From contig CAZAXK010000001.1 of NCBI GenBank assembly GCA_964489135.1, positions 62,001 to 126,000 of the forward strand: DNA of 64,000 nucleotides. Direction: 5' to 3'. Source of the stretch: JBBTQZ01 sp964489135 (lineage in GTDB: Bacteria > Patescibacteriota > Minisyncoccia > Phycocordibacterales > WO2-35-19). Positions within the stretch are counted from its first letter, which is position 1; each line of letters opens with the position of its first letter. Below the pieces are notes generated by a model that had not been told where the DNA came from, ran no database searches, and worked only from the letters and a program-made list of their open reading frames with translations. The position numbers were made by a program, and so were the translations under genes. This document shows positions 7,409-15,593 of this stretch, piece by piece.

Positions 7409-8836
7409 TTAATTACCGCTCGCATACTCTACTGTATCACCAGCTTCTAGACCGGCTACAATTTCGCTCAGGCCGTCGCTACCCATTATTCCGGTCTTGA
7501 CCTCGACTTTGGTAGTCGCCGTCCCGTCGAATTTATTGACGAAGGTTTTGTCGCCTTCCTTTATAAGTGCATAGCTCGGCAGAGTAACCACGCCATCTTT
7601 GCGCGCCGTTTCAATATTGAGGTTACCAGTCATTCCGCTTTTTAATCGAGAGTCTGGTTTGACCGAAACGCGGGTCTTGTAATTGACCACCCCGTCAACC
7701 AAAGTTTCGCCTGGTTCTATATATACTACTTCGCCCTCGAATACATCCGACGGGAAGGAGTCGAACTCGATCCTGACTTTATTGCCTACCTGTACCTTGC
7801 CAATATTAACTTCCGAAATATTGGCCTCAATGCTAATCTGCCCTTCTGAAATGATAGATACGAGTCTGCTACCCGCGGGCGCGATAGAACCAACCTTGGC
7901 ATCCTGGAGAGTGATGGTACCAGCAAACGGAGCGATTATTTTTGATTTGTTAATCGAGGCCTCGATACCAGCGATTGAAGCATTGATCTGATCGATCCTT
8001 GCTTGACCAACACTGCCGACACTGCCGATCTGACTCACTGATTCTTTGGTGTTTATGATCGAAGTACGCGAGGTACTAACCGCTGAACGGGCGCTATCGA
8101 TAGCCGTTTTATAACCAGCGACAGTAGATTCGTAGGCAAAGTCAGCAGAGGTAAATGAGTTTACTGCATAAGCCATAGTGTCCAAAAAGTCCGAGATCTT
8201 GTTCATGCGGGCTACCGCTCGATCTGCATAGACTTCGGCGTTTTGATCAGTCAAAGTGAGTAGTTCATTTTGCCAGAGCACGAGCTCGGCTTCGACATCA
8301 CGTCTCTTACCATTGATCTCAATCGAGAGATCACTCGGAACATTGAAATAATGGACATAGTTCCCATCAGTAAACTTTACTTCAAATACAGGGTTGGTGC
8401 GCGGTTGCTTAAAGAATTGGTCGGCTTTGTTGCGCACAGCATTGTCGGCCGAGGCAAAACCCTCTCGTATACTTGAGGCCAAAGACTCGCGACTACCACC
8501 AAGAGTCGCTCGCTCTTCTGCAAGAGAGGCCTTTTCTTTTGCAAGACTAGCAAGCTCGCTTGAAATATCTAGCTCAGCAATAACTTCTCCTTGTCTCACG
8601 GTATCCCCAACCTGCTTGTAGCTTCTGACTACCCGACCAGTACGATCGAAACCAAGGTCAACGTTGTTGTCGGCTTTCACCTTGCCGGTTACGACAATTT
8701 CTTGCACCACACTTCCTGTGGTGGCTGTCAAATATTCCTTGCCATTTTGACCATTGCGCATTTTAATACCGATGACCACCGCAACCAAAATCACAACCCC
8801 TAAAATTATTTTTTTCTTGGTAAAAAATCTTTTCAT
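7409..8836 (-). CDS. HlyD/MacA-type membrane-fusion (periplasmic adaptor) protein
   Basis: A 475-aa protein with an N-terminal membrane helix (about 8-25). It then has a split biotinyl-lipoyl-like barrel (TGSVVQEIVVTGKVKADN; later KIIAPFAGTITLQDAKVG), a long helical hairpin insert between them (about 95-300), and a beta-barrel with membrane-proximal domain at the C-terminus. This is the order seen in RND/ABC adaptor subunits. It lies 12 bases downstream of an ABC ATPase and a permease, so the three should form a MacAB-like complex. In a cell with one membrane, such a complex would move a substrate across or out of the membrane, or signal. The substrate cannot be told from sequence. Confidence 0.9.
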   Translation of the reverse strand: MKRFFTKKKIILGVVILVAVVIGIKMRNGQNGKEYLTATTGSVVQEIVVTGKVKADNNVDLGFDRTGRVVRSYKQVGDTVRQGEVIAELDISSELASLAKEKASLAEERATLGGSRESLASSIREGFASADNAVRNKADQFFKQPRTNPVFEVKFTDGNYVHYFNVPSDLSIEINGKRRDVEAELVLWQNELLTLTDQNAEVYADRAVARMNKISDFLDTMAYAVNSFTSADFAYESTVAGYKTAIDSARSAVSTSRTSIINTKESVSQIGSVGSVGQARIDQINASIAGIEASINKSKIIAPFAGTITLQDAKVGSIAPAGSRLVSIISEGQISIEANISEVNIGKVQVGNKVRIEFDSFPSDVFEGEVVYIEPGETLVDGVVNYKTRVSVKPDSRLKSGMTGNLNIETARKDGVVTLPSYALIKEGDKTFVNKFDGTATTKVEVKTGIMGSDGLSEIVAGLEAGDTVEYASGN

Positions 8837-8848
8837 TTTTTTATTCTA

Positions 8849-9538
8849 TCACAACTTTACCTCGCTAGGGCTTCCGTCAGCCACAATATGGCCATCGGCC
8901 AATTTTACCACCCGATGAGTCAACATGGCATACTCGGGCTCGTGGGTCACCATAACGATAGTTTGACCCTCTTTGTTCAGGTCGATAAATGTCTGCAAAA
9001 CCGTGTTGGCTGTTTCAGTGTCCAGGTTCGCGGTCGGCTCATCGGCAAAGATGATTTTGGGATCATGGCTTATAGCTCGTGCGATCGAGACTCGTTGTTG
9101 CTCACCGCCTGAAAGTTGGTTCGGCAAGTTGTTCAACCTCTCTCCAAGACCAATCTTCGCAAGCGCCTTCTTGCCCTTGGCATAAGCATCCACCTGTTGT
9201 AGACCTTGCATTAAGAGAGGCACCGCCACATTTTCGAGCGCAGTGAGCTCGGGCACCAAAGCATAATCTTGGAAAACATAGCCAAGCTCGCGCAGTCGAA
9301 AATCTGTGCGTTCTTCCTCACTCAACAAAGAAACGTTGGTCCCATCCAGAATTATGTCGCCAGAATTTGGTCGATCCAAAATTCCTATCTGATGAAGCAG
9401 GGTCGACTTGCCCGAACCAGACCGCCCAATTATCGCAATAAACTGTCCCTGCTTAACTTCCAGATTCAGATTTTTGAGCACCACCAATTCAGTGCTTCCA
9501 GTCTTGTATGCTTTTGTGAGGTTGGATACTAAAATCAT
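8849..9538 (-). CDS. ABC transporter ATP-binding protein (MacB/LolD type)
   Basis: A 229-aa complete ATPase. Walker A is GRSGSGKST (38-46), the Q-loop is Gln90 in GYVFQDYAL, the signature is LSGGEQQR (142-149), Walker B is IIFADEP (162-168), the D-loop is ANLD, and the switch His is His199 in THE. The sequence is closest in style to the MacB/LolD/FtsE group, which powers mechanotransmission rather than simple import. The gene begins 4 bases after the permease stop and is followed by the adaptor gene, so the subunits are probably made together. Confidence 0.95.
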   Translation of the reverse strand: MILVSNLTKAYKTGSTELVVLKNLNLEVKQGQFIAIIGRSGSGKSTLLHQIGILDRPNSGDIILDGTNVSLLSEEERTDFRLRELGYVFQDYALVPELTALENVAVPLLMQGLQQVDAYAKGKKALAKIGLGERLNNLPNQLSGGEQQRVSIARAISHDPKIIFADEPTANLDTETANTVLQTFIDLNKEGQTIVMVTHEPEYAMLTHRVVKLADGHIVADGSPSEVKL

Positions 9539-9542
9539 ATTT

Positions 9543-10823
9543 TTATCTGCCTAATATAGAGTCCAAAGTATTGCGTTTGACAACCAATCGCGCGGGGATA
9601 AATCCGGCAATAACAGTGGCTATTATAAGAAATAGCGCTCGCAAAAGAGTATTCGGTACTTCAGCCACCAAGATACCGTCAGAAAATGGGAAGTTGATCG
9701 GGTTGGCTGTGATATATGGTACCAAAAGCCCGTACAAAATGAGTAGCCCAAGCAAAATACCGAGCCCAGCGTAAAATATCGATTGGAAAATATAGGAGAT
9801 CTCGATTGCCCGCGAGCTGATGCCGATGCCCTTGAGAATACCGATGAACTTTCTTCGGGTGATTGCATTGATGAAAATCACGATAAAGATAGTGATCGAG
9901 GCCACAACGAGCCCGATCGAACCGACGACGTTACCAAGGATCGCAAAGGTGTCGATCATGTCTTTGATAAATTTTGGTAAGGATTCCTCAAAGGTCTGCA
10001 CTCGAGCAGTCTGCCCCACCCCGCTGTTCAGCAATGCTTGCTTTACCACTGCTGGATCGCTTCCAGGCTTTAGAATTATCGCAATTTCATCGACATTGTA
10101 ATCGCCTCGCCCGATAAGAGGGCGCAGACTTTGGTCAAGCATGAGTATGCGCTGGTCGATATCGGTTTTGCTTTTGATAACCCCTTTGAGTATGACTTCT
10201 TTCGTATTGCCATTTACCGTGATTCGCACCCTATCCCCAATCTTTACATTTTCGAGCAAGTTGAGTCCTGGCGAATCGATATCTAAATATTTTTTAAGCA
10301 TATTAGCCCCCACAATGATGGAATCAGTGTCTTGATTGGTAAGATAGCTACCTTCAACAATTTTTGAAGAAATGCCAGTCGCTCGATCTTCCATTTCCGG
10401 ATCGATACCGGCCACGATCCCACCCGCCACATTTGGATCATCGGTAAGTCGAACTCGGGTTTTGTAATTGGCCTCGACTGACCCAGATTCTACATAGCGA
10501 GCGGTGTAAGTTTCTACCCACGGCAGGCCCTTTATAACACTGATGATCGATTGACTGTTCTCGATATAACTTTTCTTCGGTAAATTGGAGATAAATATGT
10601 CTCCCGAATAATATTTTGAATATACCTCGACCGAGCCCTGTATAAGGCCGACGAGTATCCCTCTCACCACCACCAAATTCAGGAAAGTCAGGGTCATTAC
10701 GAAAATAATCAGAGCGGTGGTCGCCTTGTTCGATCTTCGAACCTGCCGAAGCGCCAAGAAAAATCCCAAGTAGAGGGATGTAAAAAAACTTGCGTTCTTC
10801 TTTTGAGTCTGCGTTTCAGCCAC
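9543..10823 (-). CDS. ABC transporter permease, FtsX/MacB type
   Basis: A 426-aa membrane protein with the MacB/FtsX layout. One membrane helix (about 36-57, TALIIFVMTLTFLNLVVV) is followed by a large external domain (about 60-290, including VAGIDPEMEDRATG and GDRVRITVNGNTKEVILKGV) and three clustered helices (about 295-415). It pairs with the ATPase encoded directly downstream. The C-terminal helices contain FIPARLVVKRNTLDSILGR, typical of the end of this family. Confidence 0.9.
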   Translation of the reverse strand: MAETQTQKKNASFFTSLYLGFFLALRQVRRSNKATTALIIFVMTLTFLNLVVVRGILVGLIQGSVEVYSKYYSGDIFISNLPKKSYIENSQSIISVIKGLPWVETYTARYVESGSVEANYKTRVRLTDDPNVAGGIVAGIDPEMEDRATGISSKIVEGSYLTNQDTDSIIVGANMLKKYLDIDSPGLNLLENVKIGDRVRITVNGNTKEVILKGVIKSKTDIDQRILMLDQSLRPLIGRGDYNVDEIAIILKPGSDPAVVKQALLNSGVGQTARVQTFEESLPKFIKDMIDTFAILGNVVGSIGLVVASITIFIVIFINAITRRKFIGILKGIGISSRAIEISYIFQSIFYAGLGILLGLLILYGLLVPYITANPINFPFSDGILVAEVPNTLLRALFLIIATVIAGFIPARLVVKRNTLDSILGR

Positions 10824-10841
10824 AAAACTATTGTAGCATAT

Positions 10842-11294
10842 TTACTTCAACCCTTTACAGTTGGAGGCGGGGGTGTAGCCGGCTTCCCGAGCCTCTTTAA
10901 TAGTATTGAAAGTTATTTTGTTCTTGTCAGAAATCTGCTTGGCTCCGGCGCACCACGGGTAGTGGTACTTGGTGCCATTTTTGGATGCGACTACTTGCCC
11001 TGAGTCTGTCGAAGGGGCCGTTTCAACTGAATCGCTCGACGCCCCCATGACCTCTCCGGAACTGCTTTTTTCGGTCCCCTTCTCTTGCATTATCACCCTC
11101 ACTGGCTCCCTCGCCCCCTCTATTTTAGACAGTCGCCCCAAAACAAAGCTGAGCAAACCGATCAAGACCACGCAAAGAGCCACAAAATACCGGCTGGCCA
11201 AAAAGCTTTCCAGGGTCCTCCAAAAGGTCGGTTTCTCCGCCCCCTCAAGCCCTTGGAGATCAAAATATTCGCCCCCACTTGCGTTTTCTGCCAT
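10842..11294 (-). CDS. Membrane-anchored protein with Ada-like zinc-binding C-terminus
   Basis: A 150-aa protein with one membrane helix (about 34-51, ALCVVLIGLLSFVLG), a Ser/Glu-rich linker, and a C-terminal segment of about 45 residues (VASKNGTKYHYPWCAGA, AREAGYTPASNCKGL). That segment resembles the metal-binding fold of Ada N-termini and is common in CPR proteins. The Cys and His residues could bind zinc, but a DNA-repair role is unlikely outside the membrane. It precedes the permease by 18 bases and is probably the first gene of the export operon. It is divergent from rpmA, with only 23 bases between the starts. Confidence 0.75.
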   Translation of the reverse strand: MAENASGGEYFDLQGLEGAEKPTFWRTLESFLASRYFVALCVVLIGLLSFVLGRLSKIEGAREPVRVIMQEKGTEKSSSGEVMGASSDSVETAPSTDSGQVVASKNGTKYHYPWCAGAKQISDKNKITFNTIKEAREAGYTPASNCKGLK

Positions 11295-11307
11295 CTTGGT
11301 TTAATAT
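11279..11307 (+). promoter_or_regulatory. Probable rpmA promoter in a 23-base divergent gap
   Basis: TTGCGT (11279-11284), a 17-base spacer and TAATAT (11302-11307), ending 10 bases before the rpmA ATG. The -35 box lies inside the opposing gene. The -10 region TAATATTA (11302-11309) is a perfect palindrome, so it could serve both directions. Confidence 0.45.
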
Positions 11308-11317
11308 TAGCACCACT

Positions 11318-11590
11318 ATGGCTCATAAAAAAGCTGCGGGTACAACCAAAAACGGGCGCGATTCCAACGCGAAATATCTCGGCATAAAGATAGCTGACGG
11401 GGGTTTTGCCACAGTCGGCTCTATTATTGTCCGACAGCGTGGTACTCGTATACTCCCTGGTACGAACGTACAGGTCGGTAGAGATCACACCATTTTCGCT
11501 ACCAAGGACGGCAAGGTCAAAATAAGCGACCGCAGGAAGGTTCACTTCGACGGCACAACTGTTACTAAGAAGGTTGCAAGTGTAGTATAA
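11318..11590 (+). CDS. rpmA: 50S ribosomal protein L27 (bL27)
   Basis: A 90-aa protein beginning MAHKKAAGTTKNGRDSNAKY, the highly conserved L27 N-terminus whose tail reaches the peptidyl-transferase centre. The rest (IIVRQRGTRILPGTNVQVGRDHTIFA) is typical of the family. The frame is open further upstream to 11279, but the conserved N-terminus fixes the ATG at 11318. The usual partner rplU is not adjacent. Its last 26 bases overlap the end of rplI on the other strand. Confidence 0.98.
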   Translation: MAHKKAAGTTKNGRDSNAKYLGIKIADGGFATVGSIIVRQRGTRILPGTNVQVGRDHTIFATKDGKVKISDRRKVHFDGTTVTKKVASVV

Positions 11591-12008
11591 ACTCACCTTT
11601 CACTTTCCCTATCTGAACCAGTATTTTGTGATCACCAATCTCCTTGATTGGTTTTTCTATTTTCAAAAATTCCGGATCTAGCTCAATCTTTAGTTCATCT
11701 TTCAACAATTGCGAGATTTCTTCGGGATGGACCTGTTCAAAAAGATGTCCCTTTTCGTTGGCCTTCTTCTTCATGGAAAGATCGGCTCCACCCAATACTT
11801 CAATTGAGCTTTTGGCGAGCGATTCTTGAATTTGCTTCTCGGCTTCCAGAGAGGATTGTTTCAGTTTGGCTCTTTCTACTGCCTGTGGAGTTGCAAATTC
11901 GGCTTTTTTATTCGGGATAAGAAAATTTCGGGCATAGCCATCCTTCACCTCTTTCACCTCCCCTTTTCTTCCGACGCCGGCCACATCTTGCACAAAAATT
12001 ACTTTCAT
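11565..12008 (-). CDS. rplI: 50S ribosomal protein L9 (bL9)
   Basis: A 147-aa protein with the classic N-terminal domain (MKVIFVQDVAGVGRKGEV, then DGYARNFLIPNKKA), a long connecting helix and a C-terminal RNA-binding domain ending GKVKGEFILHLQPS. L9 has been reported as missing from some CPR lineages, so its presence is mildly informative for placement. It follows the S41 protease gene by 10 bases on the minus strand. It converges with rpmA and overlaps it by 26 bases, so the codons for the L9 C-terminus and the L27 C-terminus share DNA. Confidence 0.97.
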   Translation of the reverse strand: MKVIFVQDVAGVGRKGEVKEVKDGYARNFLIPNKKAEFATPQAVERAKLKQSSLEAEKQIQESLAKSSIEVLGGADLSMKKKANEKGHLFEQVHPEEISQLLKDELKIELDPEFLKIEKPIKEIGDHKILVQIGKVKGEFILHLQPS

Positions 12009-12018
12009 TTGTTTTGTA

Positions 12019-13236
12019 TTATTTGCTTAGTAAGTATTCTATGGCCTTTTGAAGCTGGGGATCGGCGCCATTTTTGGTATTTTCGGGAGTGATCTCAACC
12101 TTGATATCGGGGGCAAGCCCGCCATTAGAAATCGAATTACCATTGGGAGTTAGCCAGTGAGCAACGGTAACTTTGAGCGAGGTCTTGTCGGTAATGGGTA
12201 GAAGCTCCTGCACCGAACCTTTACCAAAGGTCTGGTGGCCGATAAGTACCGCTTTGCCATGCTCACGCAAGGCACCGGCAAGAATTTCTGAGGCCGAGGC
12301 TGATCCTTCATTCACGAGGATCGCCATCTTCAGCCGATCAGTAAACACGTCATAGCCCTTGCTTCGATAAACTTTCGGCTCACTCTTGCCACCAAAGTCT
12401 TCCGTCACCACCACTTTGCCGGATGGCAAGAACCAGCTTGCCATATCCATCGCCGCCTCAAGGTAACCCCCCGGATTATTACGTAGATCTATGATGAGCT
12501 TATCGCTTCCCGATTCGACAAATTCGCGCAAAGCCGAACGGAAAAGATTTGGCGAAACAGCCGAAAAATTATAAAGACTGATCACAAACACGCCTTCTTT
12601 GGTTTGCTTCGTGTCCACCGTTGGTATTTCTATTTTGGTTCGGACCATGGTCTTAACCAATGGCTCCGAAACTCCCTCTCTCATGAAAGTAACCACGACT
12701 GGCTCCCCTATTTCGCCTCGGATCATGGTGATCGCTTCATCAGACGTTAGCCCCAAAACAGATTTGCCATCTACCGCTATCACCCTATCTCCAGCCTTGA
12801 CTCCCGCCTTGTCTGCTGGCGTTCCTTTCAAAGGAGCGATGATCGTGAGATACCCATCTTGCATGCCGATTTCCATTCCCACTCCACCAAAGCTACCGCT
12901 TATCTCCTGTTCAAACGCCTCGGATTCAACTGGTGGGAAAAAGACTGTGTAAGGATCGCCATATGAAGCAGCGAGACCCTGGATCGCCCCCCACATCTTA
13001 TCCTGCTCGGTCAACTCGAAGGTTGTGGTCGAAGCGGGGGCAAACTTTTCTTCCAAAGTACTCCAAACATTCCAAAATGGACCCATGTCGACAGGAACAG
13101 TGCTAGTCGAATTTACGATAAAGGCCGGCACGGAGCTCCGACGACTATCCGCCCCAAAGAGGAAGCCAGCCCCAAACATGGCACCAGCCAATACCGCGCT
13201 CACTATTATTTGAGTGTATCTCTCATTTATTTGCAT
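12019..13236 (-). CDS. C-terminal processing peptidase, S41 family
   Basis: A 405-aa protein with an N-terminal signal anchor (about 8-28), a PDZ domain (about 115-190, GVGMEIGMQDGYLTIIAPLK, GVKAGDRVIAVDGKSV) and an S41 catalytic domain. The catalytic region contains NEGSASASEILAGAL (Ser within 312-317) and the catalytic lysine at 339 in FGKGSVQ. These enzymes cut exported proteins near unfolded C-termini and often trim wall hydrolases. The gene heads a two-gene unit with rplI and is divergent from corA. Confidence 0.95.
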   Translation of the reverse strand: MQINERYTQIIVSAVLAGAMFGAGFLFGADSRRSSVPAFIVNSTSTVPVDMGPFWNVWSTLEEKFAPASTTTFELTEQDKMWGAIQGLAASYGDPYTVFFPPVESEAFEQEISGSFGGVGMEIGMQDGYLTIIAPLKGTPADKAGVKAGDRVIAVDGKSVLGLTSDEAITMIRGEIGEPVVVTFMREGVSEPLVKTMVRTKIEIPTVDTKQTKEGVFVISLYNFSAVSPNLFRSALREFVESGSDKLIIDLRNNPGGYLEAAMDMASWFLPSGKVVVTEDFGGKSEPKVYRSKGYDVFTDRLKMAILVNEGSASASEILAGALREHGKAVLIGHQTFGKGSVQELLPITDKTSLKVTVAHWLTPNGNSISNGGLAPDIKVEITPENTKNGADPQLQKAIEYLLSK

Positions 13237-13250
13237 ATAAATTTCAAAAA

Positions 13251-13272
13251 ATTATACAATCTCTGATATAAT
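13251..13272. promoter_or_regulatory. Divergent -10 boxes between S41 protease and corA
   Basis: On the plus strand TATAAT lies at 13267-13272, 38 bases before the corA ATG, with only a weak -35 (TTCAAA at 13243). On the minus strand TATAAT lies at 13251-13256, 14 bases before the S41 ATG. The two transcription units share this 74-base AT-rich gap. Confidence 0.5.
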
Positions 13273-13310
13273 ACTTCTGTAAACGTAGGTACTAATTTTA
13301 TCACAAAAAA

Positions 13311-14210
13311 ATGATCGTTGCTCGAACATTCATGAACCGAAGCTGGATCGATGTCAGCTCTCCGACACAAGAAGATGTCGACGCTCTTTTGCTTTCCTAT
13401 AATATCGACCCCAGTATCGCCCGAGACCTACTATCTCCAACCCCCAAACAGCAGGTTCGCGAATATGACGACTCCTTTTATACCGTCATTCACTTGCCTT
13501 ACTTCGACAAGAATGGCAACCCCGAAATTCAAGAGATCGACTGCGTGATAACCGAAAATTCCCTTTTGACCGTTCGATACGATTCTATCGATGCTCTGCA
13601 TTACTTTGGCAAGCAAATGGAAGCCGACCAAATACTGGGTAAAAGTTCGGCAACGCATCCGCTCTTCGGTTTGATGAAAGAAGTCTACAAAAGCATGTCG
13701 AACGAGCTCTCTTCAGTTGACGGTTGGCTTAGTGATATCGAAGAACATATATTCAACGGACAAGAAAAAGAGATGGTCCTCGGTATCTCCTCAGTGTCGC
13801 GACACCTTCTCAACTTTCGCCGAATTGTTTCGCCACACCAGAGTGTGTGGCAAAATCTGCACACCCTCGGCCAAGAAAAGTTTGGCAATGAATTCGCCAA
13901 AGAAACAAATATTATTATCGAGGAAGTTCGTCGTTTGCTGTCGTCCGTAGAAAGCTTGGGCCAAATGATAGACGAGCTACGCGAGACCAACAACTCCCTG
14001 CTTTCAACCAAGCAAAATGAAATCATGAAAGTCTTCACCATTCTCGCTTTTATCACCTTTCCGCTTTCGCTCATTGCCGGCATTTTCGGTATGAACACCT
14101 CCTTTATTCCACTAGTTGGACTGCCACAAGATTTCTGGCTAGTTATAGCCCTTATGCTTGTTGCCGTGCTCGCAATGTTTGGCTTTTTCAGGTATAAGAA
14201 GTGGATATGA
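13311..14210 (+). CDS. corA: CorA-family divalent cation transporter
   Basis: A 299-aa protein with a cytoplasmic alpha/beta and coiled-coil region followed by two C-terminal membrane helices. The selectivity motif GMN (260-262, in IFGMNTSFIP) ends the first helix, and a short basic tail RYKKWI follows the second. The family forms pentameric Mg2+ (or Co2+/Ni2+/Zn2+) channels. The length is slightly below the usual 310-350. Its stop TGA overlaps the cysS start ATG (ATGA at 14207-14210), giving translational coupling with cysS. No functional reason for that pairing is obvious. Confidence 0.93.
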   Translation: MIVARTFMNRSWIDVSSPTQEDVDALLLSYNIDPSIARDLLSPTPKQQVREYDDSFYTVIHLPYFDKNGNPEIQEIDCVITENSLLTVRYDSIDALHYFGKQMEADQILGKSSATHPLFGLMKEVYKSMSNELSSVDGWLSDIEEHIFNGQEKEMVLGISSVSRHLLNFRRIVSPHQSVWQNLHTLGQEKFGNEFAKETNIIIEEVRRLLSSVESLGQMIDELRETNNSLLSTKQNEIMKVFTILAFITFPLSLIAGIFGMNTSFIPLVGLPQDFWLVIALMLVAVLAMFGFFRYKKWI

Positions 14211-15583
14211 ACATACATCTATATAACACCCTAACTGGCAAGAAAGAGGTCTTTGAGCCCATATCGGCAGACGAAGTCGGTATGTATCACTGCGGACCCA
14301 CTGTTTACAACTTTCCCTCTATTGGCAATATGCGCTCCTACGTACTCGCAGACACACTGCGGCGAACCTTTGAGTACTTCGACTATAAAGTCGATCAGGT
14401 TATAAACATTACGGATGTCGGGCATTTAGTCGGCGACGGTGACGACGGTGAGGACAAGGTGGAAAAAAGTGCAAAAGCCTTGGGTAAATCGGCGCTGGAG
14501 ATTGCCAAATTTTATGAAGAGGCTTTTTACAATGATCTTGCACTTCTCAATATTAATACCCAGGACACGAAATTTCCTAGAGCATCCGAACACATAGCCG
14601 AACAAATTGAAATTATAAAAATACTTGAAGAGAAGGGCTTTACCTACCAAACTTCTGATGGCTTATATTTCGACACTGCCAAATACAGCGACTATGGCAA
14701 GCTCGGCAATATCCATCTGTCTGGTCTAAAGCAGGGTGCCCGCGTCGGGATGGGAGAAAAAAGAAATCTGACAGATTTTGCTTTATGGAAATTCTCATTG
14801 GATAAGCAGAGGTTGCAGGAATGGGATAGCCCGTGGGGAGTAGGGTTCCCAGGTTGGCACATAGAATGCTCAGCAATGAGCCGAAAGTACCTCGACCAAC
14901 CATTTGATATCCACACCGGAGGAATCGACCACATACCGGTTCATCACAACAACGAAATTGCGCAGTCCGAGTGCGCTTTTGATGTTCCGCTCGCCCACTA
15001 CTGGCTCCATAACGAATTCATTAAAATCGACAACGAGAAGATGAGCAAGTCTTTGGACAATATTTATACCGTCGAAGATTTGCGCAAAAGAAAAATTCAT
15101 CCTCTTGCTTTCCGGTATTGGCTTTTGACTTCGCATTATCAAACACCTGCAAACTTTACATGGGAAGCCGTGGCCGGAGCGCAGAACGCGCTCGAAAGCG
15201 TCGTCACAAAATACAATCAATCAGCCCATGAGGCAGAAACGATACCCGATCTTGATTATTCCCTGATACAGGAGTTCGAGCAAGCGATCAGTGATAATTT
15301 AAATACCCCCGTAGCAATCGCTATTCTTCAAAAAGCCACTCAGCGCAAAACACTCGAACATATCGATCAAGTACTTGGGCTCGATATAAAAAATCTCGAG
15401 AGAAAGCTCCACCAAATTCCGGACGAAATTGTCGAACTCAAGAAGGAACGCGACCACGCCCGAGCTGAAAAGGATTGGCAAAAATCCGACGCACTCAGAA
15501 AAGAGATTGAGTCTCAAGGATTTGTTCTTGAAGACAAGGAAAACACGAGCTCAGTAAGAAAAACTCTATCCTCTATTATTTAG
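14207..15583 (+). CDS. cysS: Cysteinyl-tRNA synthetase
   Basis: A 458-aa class I synthetase charging tRNA-Cys. It shows the zinc-site start MYHCGPTVYN, the HIGH-equivalent SIGNMRSY, the zinc-ligand block WHIECSAMSRKYL and HHNNEIAQSECA, and the EKMSKSLDN signature, with a helical anticodon-binding C-terminus. I chose the ATG at 14207, which overlaps the corA stop by four bases. A GTG two codons earlier is possible but less likely. The gene ends 10 bases before the end of the convergent 1707-aa gene, without a visible terminator. Confidence 0.97.
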   Translation: MNIHLYNTLTGKKEVFEPISADEVGMYHCGPTVYNFPSIGNMRSYVLADTLRRTFEYFDYKVDQVINITDVGHLVGDGDDGEDKVEKSAKALGKSALEIAKFYEEAFYNDLALLNINTQDTKFPRASEHIAEQIEIIKILEEKGFTYQTSDGLYFDTAKYSDYGKLGNIHLSGLKQGARVGMGEKRNLTDFALWKFSLDKQRLQEWDSPWGVGFPGWHIECSAMSRKYLDQPFDIHTGGIDHIPVHHNNEIAQSECAFDVPLAHYWLHNEFIKIDNEKMSKSLDNIYTVEDLRKRKIHPLAFRYWLLTSHYQTPANFTWEAVAGAQNALESVVTKYNQSAHEAETIPDLDYSLIQEFEQAISDNLNTPVAIAILQKATQRKTLEHIDQVLGLDIKNLERKLHQIPDEIVELKKERDHARAEKDWQKSDALRKEIESQGFVLEDKENTSSVRKTLSSII

Positions 15584-15593
15584 CGATTCAGTG

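Noticed and set aside
13685..14218. Minus-strand frame of 177 codons opposite corA
   Set aside because: It lies opposite a well-supported CorA gene and shows no family motif; its composition is that of an antisense shadow.
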